Shown here piece by piece: positions 39,001-50,855 of a stretch of DNA of 64,000 bases. Made by a program: the position numbers and the translations under genes. The first letter of the stretch is position 1. Every line of letters starts with the position of its first letter. The notes under the pieces are model-generated. The model was given only the letters and a program-made list of their open reading frames with translations. It did not search any database and was not told where the DNA came from. Location of the stretch: contig JANVCC010000047.1 in the NCBI GenBank assembly GCA_025345505.1, forward strand, positions 7,385,429 through 7,449,428, in the 5' to 3' direction. The stretch is from Todiramphus chloris collaris (taxonomy: Eukaryota > Chordata > Aves > Coraciiformes > Alcedinidae).

Positions 39001-39680
39001 TCACAGCATCATAGAATTGTAGAGTCACAGACTGGTTTGGATGGGAAGGAACCTTATGAGGTCATCTTGTCCAGCACCCCTGCAGGGAGCAGGACCATCT
39101 GCAACTAGAGCAGGTTGCTCAGAGCCCCGGCCAACCTCACCTGCAGTGGTGCCAGGGATGGGGCAGCCACCACCTCTCTGGGCAACCTGGGCTGGGGTCT
39201 CACCATCCTCAGTGGAAAACATTCCTTCCTTCTCTCCAGTCAAAATCTCCCTCTTTTAGTTTCAAGCCATCACCCCTTGTCCTGCCCCACAGGCCCTGCT
39301 AAAAAGTCCCTCCCCATCTTTCTGACAGGCCCCTGGAAGTCCTGAAAGGCCACCAGAAGGTCTCTCCAGGCTGAACCCCCCCATCTCTCCCAGCCTGGCC
39401 TCCCAGCAGAGGGGTTCCAGCCCTCCCAGCATTGCTGGGGCTCCTCTGGCCCCGCTCCAACAGGTCCCTGTCTCTGCTGTGCTGAGCACTCCCGAGCTGG
39501 CCCCAGCACTGCAGGGGGGTCTCTCTCTCTCTCTCTCTCTCTCTCCCCAGAGCCCTGGGAGCAGAGGGGCAGGATCCCCCCCTCCCCTGCTGCCCACGCT
39601 GCTGGGGGTGCAGCCCAGGGTGCCAGTGCCTGCTGGGTGCCAGCGCACAGGGCCGGCTCAGCTCCAGCTTCTCACCCACC
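39001..39680 (-). mobile_element. CR1 LINE carrying an internal CT repeat (fuller copy)
   Basis: Its 3' tip is ATCATAGAATTGTAGAG. It retains the stretch from CCTGGAAGTCCTGAAAGGCC to CAACAGGTCCCTG that is missing in the sister copy at 23471-24125. The two are very alike from GAGCACTCCCGAGCTGG onward. Confidence 0.85.
39520..39545. repeat. (CT)n microsatellite inside a CR1
   Basis: About 13 CT units at the same place in the element as 23819-23847. Confidence 0.95.
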
Positions 39681-40473
39681 AATTATGGTGTCACCATATC
39701 TTCGTATACCAGGTCCAGCCCTCTTCATTTCTGCATGTCTACAGTTGCCACTGCACTCAATGGTAGGCGAGGCTTGTAGGAGCAGATCCGTGCTGAGCTT
39801 CACACCACACATGCACATCAGCCAGCTCAGTCCAAGTCAGGTGAGCAAATCTGTGCTTCTTTACTGGATCCTCTTGTCTTCCCTTCCTTTTTCCTGCCTT
39901 GTTTTTCCTCCTGCCCTGAAGTTAAGGTGAGGAGCATTCCCTGAGCAGTGCAGTTGTTGCCACGTTCTCTAGTTGTGGTTGCACATTGGTGCTCCAGCCT
40001 CAGACTGCAGCTTCCCTCTTAAAGGACTGACACCCAAGAATAGGAGTCTGCTACATGTAGGTGAAAGGGAGTGAGGTGAGCATCTTTTTACAGCATAAAT
40101 GGAGAACTAGACGTAAATCTCACCACTTAGCAGTGCACAGCAAAATCTGGGGCTAGATAAAATAATCTATTCCCACTTTTTATATGTTTCTAAATGATGC
40201 TGTAGCAATATGACAACCAGGGGGACTGAAATTCCTCACTTTCAAAATACCGGTGACAGAGGCAGTGAATTTGTGTAGAGCTTCCCTGGGAACAGGAGGA
40301 GACCTCTGGAGAATGAGTCAGGTGAGGATACGACTTCTCCTTTGTTCACAGTCATGCAGAGACTCTTTCACCTCCTGCACAGCCCTTCTGTAGCTCATTA
40401 CCATAAATGTCCCATCTAGAATCTTGAGAGACTGAGGATTTGTGAGCTACAGGGGCACAGAAAAATGCCACTC

Positions 40474-40508
40474 AGGGCAAAGTATATTCTAAGGGCAAAG
40501 TATATTCT
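40474..40508. repeat. perfect 17-bp tandem duplication
   Basis: AGGGCAAAGTATATTCT occurs twice, separated by one A. This is a simple local duplication with no other feature attached. Confidence 0.9.
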
Positions 40509-40589
40509 GCTCTTCCGTCTCGTTACTGCTTCCTGATGCTTCTTCACCTTTTTTCACTTACTCTATTTAGTTGTTTGGTTAGGGTTGGG

Positions 40590-40633
40590 TTTTTTTCCTT
40601 TTTTTTTTCCTTTTTTTTTTTTTTTTTTTTTTT
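40590..40633. repeat. T-rich tract
   Basis: T runs broken by two CC pairs, ending in a 23-T run. Confidence 0.9.
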
Positions 40634-40964
40634 GTTATCCCGCTGTGTAGCTGATGAAGACAGGCCTCTGCTAATGAGTAACTTGTTTTGGAGGGCAAAT
40701 TCAGAAAAGGAGGGTTGAACTGGCATCAGTCAAGCAGTCAACTTTAATTAAAAATGTTGAAACTCGTTAATAAGAAACAAAGAGGCAAAACCAAAAAAAA
40801 AAAAAAGAAGGAGAGTGGGTAGCAACAGAAAAGAGAGAACATAATAAAATAGGGAGGAAGGACAAATTAAATGAAAAAGGCAACATATTTAATGGGAAAA
40901 TGCAAATAGCTAGTATCGAAGAAACTGGATTAGCTGTCTTGGCTCCTTACTGAAGTGACTACGT

Positions 40965-41052
40965 ATCATAGAATCATAAAATTGTTCTGGTTAGAAGAGA
41001 CCTTCAAGACCATCAAGTCCAACCATTAACCCAGCACTGCCAGGACTTTGTG
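40965..41052 (-). mobile_element. CR1 LINE 3' end, left arm of inverted pair
   Basis: ATCATAGAATCATAAAATTG, CATCAAGTCCAACCATTAAC and CAGCACTGCCAGGACTTTG. It meets a + strand copy of the same segment at 41053. Confidence 0.85.
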
Positions 41053-41132
41053 GATGGTTGGACTTGATGACCTTCAAGGTCTCTTCCTACCAAAACTATC
41101 CTGTGATTCTATGATTGATTCAATGATTCTAT
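41053..41132 (+). mobile_element. CR1 LINE 3' end, right arm of inverted pair
   Basis: ATGGTTGGACTTGATGACCT through GTGATTCTATGATTGATTCA to GATTCTAT. Complementary to about 60 bases of the left arm. Confidence 0.85.
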
Positions 41133-42646
41133 TTTCATGGCCACCCACACCTGGCAACACTGGCTTTGCAGGAGGGGAAAGATAACTTATTACTTCTATG
41201 AATATGTCCATGACACGAGGAGATGTGGAAGAAATGGAAGCAAGGTATTCCAAATTTCATATTTCTGAACTTCATATGGCAAAACCAAATTTCTTTTTTT
41301 TTTTTTCAATACAACTCTTTGAGGGAAAGAGAAATATGGGTTTTCTTATTGTCTGGGAAGTGGAAATTAAAGCCAGGCTATCCATCAATGAATTTAGGGT
41401 ATCTGAAACTCCTCTGAGCCCTAGAAACGCATAAAGCTCTGCCCTTTGGTCTTCTTTTCGGTCTGCCTGGCTAAGCTCACTTTATGAGGCAGTGTAATTT
41501 GCAGTGACCTTTTCTCAAGCTGTTGCTACACTTCCTGCTTCACTGGAAAACACCTTTTTAGCCACTCATGATGTGATTTCACATGCATCAGGGGATAAAT
41601 TTCAGGCTTTGACACTAAACCCTGCAAAGTAACCCAGTGGGGTAATCCCGGACTGGTGCAGGATGCTGGTGGTACCTCCAGGCTGAAGAAGACAGGGTTG
41701 AGGGGTGGGTTTTGAAGGTTGATTGGTCCTTGTTGCACCACAGATGAATACATGGAATCAGTGGAGGCTGGAGATGAAAGAAGAACTTAAAACTGATACT
41801 GTCAGCACTCTGCTTTTCCCTGGACTTCTGGAAGGGAGAAAAAACTTTTCTTATGTAATTCCAACTTAGAAAAAAAAAAAATCTTATCTTTGAATCTGAT
41901 TTCCTTTTGAGATATTCAGGATATTCAGATAATCTACTACGTTTCTAAGGAGAACAACATCTCTTTTTTCATCTTTTGTCATTATTGCTCTGCCTCTTAC
42001 TTGTGCAAAGGAAGGACCATGCAATTTTACAAAAGGCTTTTCACTTACTCCACATGTGAGTATTAAAGTGTACCTCAGGTTCCAACATATCTAGAGCCTT
42101 GTACCCATTTAAACATGTACTGCGGTTTTAAATCCTGGGTTTGGGGGTTTTTTTTCCATATATAAATGCAGTCAGTGGAAGTTTTCTTTCATCTGTAACT
42201 GTTCCAGGATTTCAGCTCCTACACACGTGAATGGCAATTTAGATAACTGTTTTCATCATTTATATCTTAAATATAATAAAATATAATAATTTATAATTAT
42301 TTTCCTACGTATTAATGTTACTTACTAGAATTGTGCAAGGCAGCCTGAAACACTCCTGGAATCACTCAAGAACTGCTGTCTGAAGGCTGTGCAGCAAACC
42401 TATCCTTGGAATTTGGTGAAACCATACTGCCCAGGTGATTAGTTCATTTCTTTGCTTGCTTTCTCTCTCTTCACTTCCCTTTATTTATGCCTTAGGTGGT
42501 GAAGATCTCTGAGGCTTCTTTTTTGATTTGGTTAAGGAAATAAGCTGAAGTATTGATGATTTTTCAACTTGAGGAAATTATATGTTGTGATATGTTTTTA
42601 CAAGGAACGTGCTGGTTGAGAGAAGAATGTGTTCAAATCTTTCCAG
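41133..42646. other. no gene seen
   Basis: Unique AT-rich DNA with short T and A runs (41288-41306, 41869-41881). Confidence 0.6.
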
Positions 42647-42979
42647 GATCATAGAATGGTTTGGGTTGGAAGGACCTTAAAGATGATCTATTTCTAATCC
42701 TCTTGCCATGAGCAGGGACACCTCCCACTAGACCAGGTTGCTCAGAGCCCCATCCAACCTGATCTTGAACACTTCCAGTGATGGAGCATCCACAGCTTCC
42801 CTGGGCAACCTGTTCCAGTGTCTTACCATCCTCATAAAGAAGAACTTCTTCCTAATTTCTAATCTAAATCTCCTCTCTTCCAGTTTGAAGCCACCACTCC
42901 TCATCCTACCACTACAAGCTCTTGCAAAAAGTCCGTCCCCAGCTTTCCTGTAGCCCCCTTCAGATACTGGAAGGTTTCC
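42647..42979 (-). mobile_element. CR1 LINE, 3' part
   Basis: ATCATAGAATGGTTTGGGTT, GCCATGAGCAGGGACACCTC and GAACACTTCCAGTGATGGAG. The complement of 42728-42979 encodes the ORF2 tail (SGGFKLEERRFRLEIRKKFF). Confidence 0.85.
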
Positions 42980-44174
42980 CACTGCAATAGTTTTAGACCA
43001 GGGCAATATTTTTTTGGTGCATCCTCCTTCACTTAAATGGTGACTGCACAGTTCTTAAAAATGTTAACTGAAAGAGCTGGTTTCCTGAAGCTATGGTGTA
43101 GTAATAGGAAATGAATTCATTTATGTCTTGAAAAAGATTATACTGCAAAATGAATATACCTATAGCAAAAATACTTAGTAACTCTTTTTGAGGTTAACAA
43201 AACAAAACTTTAAAAAATTACAAAAAAATGAAGAAAAGTATGGAGAAAATATTGTCAAGTCTGAAAAAAACCCCACAATTCTGGCCTATTTAAAAAAAAA
43301 AAAAAAACCCACAATCCTAAAATCTTTAATCTGAATTTGAAGATCTTCCATCTGGAATCTGAAATGTTTTGAAATGCATCTTGGAAATTGGTCTTTGTAG
43401 GTTCTCGCTGCTTCACTCAGAGAACAGGCTGGTGTTCCTGGTCGGATGAGTGCCCATAGTGCTGTGGGACATTGCAATGGATCTGGGGAATTTTACCTCC
43501 ATGGCAGGTTTGGCCAGTAGCCCCAGAGCAGTGGCTACAATGCATTTCAGCTTTAACTTCCAGTGAGGTCTTAACAGTAACACTTCAGATTCAAATGTTT
43601 TCCTCTCACTCAGAGTCTGAAGTCACTAACTTTGGTCAGGCCAAGAACCTGAAAACTCCCAGTTTTCAAAGGCTTTGCTTGTTGACCAGACTTTAAATTT
43701 CTCACAGAATGCAGCTGTCTTTTTGATTTAAAATAGAAATAGATGGAATCTTCTCATCTCACCAAAGGTGCCACCAGTGTATTTGATGATTGCTGGGGAA
43801 CAAATTGTGTGGCCCCATGTTATATTATATTTATCCCAACTATTTGACCCCTGACTATGTTCTTGCTCCCTTGTTCTTGTGCTTTGCCCTTTGTTTTATC
43901 CACATTGAGGATTTTTCTAAGCTCTTTGTGAGCTTCTCTGAGTGATAGCTGTAGAAAAGTCACCCTGCCAAGAGGGTATCCATGAGTGAATCCTACTTTT
44001 TCCATTCCTTTGAAGAACACCGCCACCAATAACAACAAAAATAATTGATGCTGCTGGGATAAGAAAACTTCAGTGAGCCCTAGAAACAAGTGTAACATTC
44101 CACATACAGTTCTCTGACAGATTGTAAGTCCAAATTGTATCACATAATATACACATAGCAGTGGTTCTGTCATC

Positions 44175-44305
44175 ATATATTATGAAATGTATTTTAATAA
44201 TACAGTATTTATTATATTAATTTAATAAGTACACAATTAGTAATTTATTACTAAATATCTAAATATTATTATTGTTTATTGTATATTATTATTATTATTA
44301 TTATG
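44175..44305. repeat. AT-rich block with (ATT)n
   Basis: Nearly pure A/T for 130 bp, ending in about seven ATT units (44284-44304). Confidence 0.85.
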
Positions 44306-45693
44306 CTACAGTCCCTGCAGCCTTTCAGCTCCTTTTTTTTCTCCTGTCATCTGTACAGATAGTATCAAATGACAACGCTGAGATCCACCAATTCTTTGCT
44401 AATGCCCTGCTCAAAACTAGGGCCAGCATGTGACATTACGCTTTCTACCTCTCTCCTGCACCTCTTGCTTGTTTTCTTTTCTTGCTCTCCTTCAGATGCA
44501 AATATATATCTCTTTGCTTGCCTCTCATGTATATTTCTTTACATGAACTGTGAGGTACAGTCTCTTCTTTTTACAGGAAGAATTCAGAACACTACCTTGA
44601 GTCATTTTCTGTATCTCCAAGAAAGCTATTTATAAGGGTCTTGACTGAGGAATGAAAGAAAGACTAAAGCAGTTCAGTAGAAATTATCTTCTTAATGGTA
44701 AGATCTGAATTATACATTAAAGTACCATTTATTCAATGAATTTTATTATTCTGTTGAAAAAGGCAGAGACTTCTATGTGCTTCATATGCTTACAAAGCTT
44801 TATTAGCTTGAGTAAAAGATTATTATTATTCAATTGAATAATTGAATTTTAAATTATTGGTATTGCACTTCGTATTATAGCTGCTTTTCCAGGAGCCTTT
44901 AATTATGTCAAATTTGCCTTTTAATCCCCAGTCTGGAGTCTGTTTTCTCAAATCTGTCCCTGTTTCTCCCCCTCCGTAGTGGGATCCTAATGAGCACACA
45001 CAGCCCACTCTCACACCTTCCATCTCAATTGCTGTGCATGCCTCTTCCAGTCAGGTCACCTCGGAGGCTATCTGGTGTCATTTAATCCTGGATACTGAGA
45101 TGTGGAAAATCTTTGCAGGTGATTAATGCCACGAGCATCTGATTTTCCTGCAAAGTGCTGTGGCGGGGTTGCAGTGTTTACGTGACTTAGGGGTATGAAA
45201 TGGACATTTAGAAGAGTTAATAATCTGTGCTTAATCTCCTCCAAGAACTGTCCACTGGTATTTCTATAAATAATTGCAGCTTTATTTCTTGTCGCTAATT
45301 GAATCACATATTAATTTATTAGACCTATCGTTCATTAAAAAAACTTGTGACTTTGCTATAAATCTCATTTCACGGGTGAAATAAATACATGGAAAACTAC
45401 ACATAAAAAATCTTCTCATTTGCAGCGTATATCAAGTAGAATAAGTCACAAAATAACTGCTTTGGTGTTTGTTTGCTCACTTTGTTTGGGTGTTTGCCCA
45501 AAGCTCAAGCAAATGTGCCCTTCAGAAGAGGTTCCTCAGTTGCTAGAAACATGAGATTTGTCCTTGAGTGCACACTTGGAAACTGCAATTCCTGGGTGTA
45601 ACACTGAAATTCTTGACTCAGATAGCAAAGGACACACAAAACAATGCAATGTAGTAAAATACCAGGGTAGGCCGCCCCAGGGTGGAATATCCT

Positions 45694-45774
45694 GTGAGCA
45701 CCGACCCTTCATCACTGCGTTCCATGCCACAGCGATGACCTTTGCATGGCCAAATGTGCTGCCTTTGCTTGCAG
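45694..45774. repeat. 81-bp sequence of unknown family, copy A
   Basis: Aligns without gaps to 50737-50817 at 62 of 81 positions by my count, ending in the identical TTTGCTTGCAG. I do not recognise it as CR1 or LTR. Copy A lies in otherwise unique DNA. Confidence 0.6.
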
Positions 45775-47266
45775 ATACCTATGAATGATGTTATTGTCTG
45801 CTCTTACCAGGCTGCTTCAACCTCTGCTCAAGAGTGGTTTTCCTCAGCCATGGGCTGTCCACTAACTTGGCTAGAGGCAGGATAAGCCGTCAAAAGCCTT
45901 CCTTAATTTTGAGGAAGTAATCACTGATTCCTGAGATTTGACATGGGATAGGAAGCACTTTGTACGTGGCTTTTAATATTCTCAATTAGCTGTGGAATTA
46001 GAGACTCATTCCTCTTTCACGCTACTTTTACAAGCAGATATCTCGACTGATTTCAGTGGAGTTGCTTCTGTTTTACATTGGTGTGAGGGAACAAAAAAGC
46101 CCAAACCCAGGTTGCATTAATTGTTAACAGCTCTTTCATACTGGCTTTTTATTACCAGATAAAACTTTGATGAAGGACATTCACAGAAGATCAATATGAG
46201 AAACCACATAAGACCCAACTTCCATGCTACTGGTTGTTACTGAAAAGCACAGAAAATAAGTATTTGTTTTTGAAGTTCTTACTTCAGACGGCAATTGGTT
46301 TGCTGCTGCTTTTCCTGAAAGGAATATTTCACCTTTAGGAGACGAACCAAAGCAAAGTTTCTCCACGGCTCTGATGGCAGGGATGCGGGAAAGGGAACGC
46401 AGTGCAGTTGTTCATCCCAGTAACGAGCATCTTCATCCGACAGCCTTCGTTTGAAGGAATGAGGACACAAGTTCCTTTCTCTGTGTGGGTGCTGCTCCCA
46501 GCTGTCGGCACCCTTGGAGGCTCCACAGGAACGGCTGCCTGGCTCGGGTTTGGAACTAGGGGCTTTGGGGAACTTTGGGGTCTTCTTCCAAAGGATTAGG
46601 AAATCACCTCATTGACGGCGATCTTCACCTGTTATTTATAGAGGCCAGGGCAAAACTGGGGGGTAAACAATAAATGGTATTGAACTGGCCAGCAATATAC
46701 TGTCTGTGAGCTAATATAGCTCAGGACATATTCACTGCTGAAAGTAAATTAAACATTTTCCTTGAGATTCACTTAGGTAGCAGTGTTTGTTTATGGAGTG
46801 CTTTATCTGCCTGTGAAGAAGTGAGCAGGAGTCAAAAGTGCAACTGCAGCCACATATAGTAAATCCAATTTATATTAATATTCCTGCAAGCCAGTAGCTG
46901 GCAAACACACATTTCTGCACTTCTAGTGGCCTGCCTTAATTTGTTTCTGTCAAATGAAGAACAAACATTTTATAACAACTTTGTTGTGGGTTGTTTGGGG
47001 CTTTTTTCCTAAAAAAAAACCCCAAAAACAAATACAAACCCTAAGCACACCAATGCTGAAGGTTACAGAGGTGGCTATTTTTAGAAAGTTTGCTCTTTGC
47101 ACACTTAATCAAGACCATCATACTTTCCTTGCTTTCCTCCCACCATTACTGAAGCCACCCGCAGCTTTCAAAACCTGAGTGGTATGAAGTGGAAGTGCCC
47201 GTGCAGGACAGCGCTGTGATCCGTCGGAGTCTCGATGACAGCCTTAATCCCAAACTCAGCGGAAAC

Positions 47267-48759
<1,493 letters not shown>

Positions 48760-49503
48760 TGTCAAAATTTAGGGTCAGGGCAGCCCCTCAGACCTGCAAC
48801 AGCCGCTCTCTGTTAACCCCCCTGCCTCCCCAGAGGGGAAGGGAATAAGGGAGAGAGACTCAGCCAGTAGGAAAGGAACTAGAACAGCTTTAAAGAAAAT
48901 GAAAATAATAATAATCACAATGGAATATATGCAAATATAGACAAGACCAGTATGGAACCCAACCCCCTGATGGCAATTGTGTCACCATCACCACTGCTGC
49001 TGTGGAGCAGGCACCGGGAGTCCCAGACTGGGCCCAGCAGCAGATGGGAGCTGTGTTCAGGAGCTGGATTCTGGTGCTGGATTCAGCACACACAGCTCGG
49101 GATCGAAGGCAGAACAGAGTCCTCCTCGGGTGCCGGCCAGTGAAGAAGGCAGGAGGAAGATGGAAGAGGATCCGAGCCGAGTGGGGCTTGGCCCCCCTGC
49201 CCCCTCAGCTCTGTCCCGCAGAAGGTGTCTGTGGGCTGGGATCCCTCGCTGGGCAGTTTGGGGTCCCCTGTCCTGGCCGCTCCTTTTCCTTTCTGCCCCC
49301 CCAGCGTGGGGCACGAGCCCCAGCAGTGGCCTCGGTCTGCAGCCCCCCGGGTGCTGCCTCTGCCCGGGGGGTGTTGGCACTGCTGGGAGCAGCCGCTGCC
49401 CAAGAAACAGCTGCTGGGCTCAGACTCTGCGGGACGGAGAAGAGCTGAGCCGGGAAGGAAAATCACTCGCAGAGTTACTCCTGTGCTTGTTCAAACCAGG
49501 ACA
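48760..49503 (-). mobile_element. ERVL-type solo LTR upstream of LRRC30
   Basis: On the minus strand the element begins TGTCCTGGTTTGAACAAGCA, the typical opening of a large group of bird retroviral LTRs, and ends in GACA at 48760, so it has TG...CA ends and is about 744 bp. The body is GC-rich near its 5' end and has an AT-rich TATATTTGCATATATTCC segment near 48922-48939. A diverged relative lies at 59690-60142. I see no adjoining gag, pol or env sequence, so it is a solo LTR. I could not identify a target-site duplication, so the left edge is less certain than the right. It has the same orientation as LRRC30. Confidence 0.65.
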
Positions 49504-50419
49504 ATGATGGAGGAGACTTTTCATGTGAGTCCTTGATTAGTTAAAAAAGAAAAAAAAAAAAAAAAAAAGAAAAAAGAAAAAATTAATGCTCGTAAAATGT
49601 GTTGGCTTTTATACCCTCTTTGAGGCGAGGATAGTCCTCTTTCATGCCAGAGAAGGTGCCACCTTCCCTGCACCACTGACATTTTCCAGTGGCATCTGTG
49701 CCCACTTGGATCATTGTTTCCTACCCACGTCGCCAAGCATGAGCCCTCCCACTGTGAACTTCTTCCCAAATGGCTCCGTCCTCAATGTCCTGGGCTACTT
49801 TCACGTCTATCAGTGAAATTTTGGGTGTCTGTCTCTTTTGTGCTGCAGAAAACATAGCCATTTGATGTCCTTTTCCCAGTGAACTTTCCTGTCTTTTGGG
49901 GATATTTTGGGGTACAGGGTGACTAGCAGTGAAATAGCTCGAACTATAAATGACATTTAACTCCAGGATTGAGGGAGTGATGGGAGAGGAAGGAAGCAGT
50001 GAGGTGTAATAATACCCGACAACAGCTGAAGCTGGCTCTGCTCATGGAAGGAATATGCAGTGAGTTTAAACTCAAAGGGACCCTAAAAACAGGACACAAA
50101 AAACTTCAGGCACTGTTTAAACGAGGTGAAAATTACAGCAAATGGTACAAGACTCTCAGGGCTTTTCCTCTGCTGTGGATCCATGGTGATGGAGTTGCTT
50201 TGCTGCTGCCTGAGAGATTTGGAGATGATGTACCCTCCAAAACAGCTCATTTCAGAGACCGTCACCGTAAAACCCTGCATGAGCTCAGATGCTGAAGGAT
50301 GATGTGTGAGGCTGCAGCTGGGAGTCAGGGTGCTCCAGAGACCTTGTTGGAGTCAATCCCTGCAGTCACTGCTTACTGACAAGCACTGCTGGGTCTCTTT
50401 TCAGTTTTGGGTTGCTCCT
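49504..50419. other. no gene seen
   Basis: Unique DNA between the LTR and the next CR1, with the A-rich tract at 49543. Confidence 0.6.
49543..49582. repeat. A-rich tract
   Basis: Forty bases of A with scattered G, about 40 bp beyond the 5' edge of the LTR at 48760-49503. Confidence 0.9.
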
Positions 50420-50736
50420 AGGCTGAGAGCCCTGGGGCTGTTCAGCTGGAGAAGAGCAGCCTGAGAGGGGAGCTGATCAATGCTGAGCAAGAGATAAAGG
50501 GCCCCGGGGGAGCAAGAGGATGGGGCCAGACTCTTGTCAGTGGTGCCCAGAGACAGGACAAGGGGTAATGGGCACCAACTGGAACTCAGGAGGTTCCGTC
50601 TGAACAGGAGGAGAAAGTTCTTTGTTGTGAGGGTGTCAGAGCCTGGGCCAGGCTGCCCAGAGAGGTTGTGGAGTCTCCTTCTCTGGAGAGATTCCCAACC
50701 CGCCTGGACACTGGGATGCTGGGCCCCCTGCTCTGG
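50420..50736 (+). mobile_element. CR1 LINE, ORF2 tail
   Basis: CTGGGGCTGTTCAGCTGGAG, TCTGAACAGGAGGAGAAAG and GAGAGGTTGTGGAGTCTCCT. The copy is interrupted at GCTCTGG by an unrelated 81-bp segment and ends at 50855. Confidence 0.85.
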
Positions 50737-50817
50737 GTGAGCACTGGTCCTTCATTGCTCCATTCAGTACCACACTGATAACGTTTGTGTGGCCAAAGGT
50801 GCTGTGTTTGCTTGCAG
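50737..50817. repeat. 81-bp sequence of unknown family, copy B, inside a CR1
   Basis: Replaces the CR1 stretch that should join GCTCTGGGTGA to GGTCCCTTCC (roughly 45 bases in sister copies). Matches 45694-45774 without gaps. Confidence 0.6.
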
Positions 50818-50855
50818 GTCCCTTCCAACCCCTACCATGCTGTGATCCTGTGATG
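50818..50855 (+). mobile_element. CR1 LINE, 3' tip after the 81-bp segment
   Basis: TCCCTTCCAACCCCTACCAT and GTGATCCTGTGATG: the end of the copy begun at 50420. Confidence 0.8.

Larger units (their letters stand above)
39681..40964. other. no gene seen
   Basis: Unique DNA containing the 17-bp tandem duplication and a T-rich tract. Confidence 0.6.
42980..47266. other. 3' flank of LRRC30, no other gene seen
   Basis: Unique AT-rich DNA with an A run at 43291-43306, the ATT block, and copy A of the 81-bp sequence. A short ancient repeat trace may lie at 46045-46086 (GATTTCAGTGGAGTTGCTTC then TTTTACATTGGTGTGAG). The part near 46150-47266 could include the LRRC30 3' UTR. Confidence 0.5.

Noticed and set aside
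48977-49507. 176-codon plus-strand open frame
   Set aside because: Lies wholly antisense within the GC-rich LTR, where stop codons are scarce.
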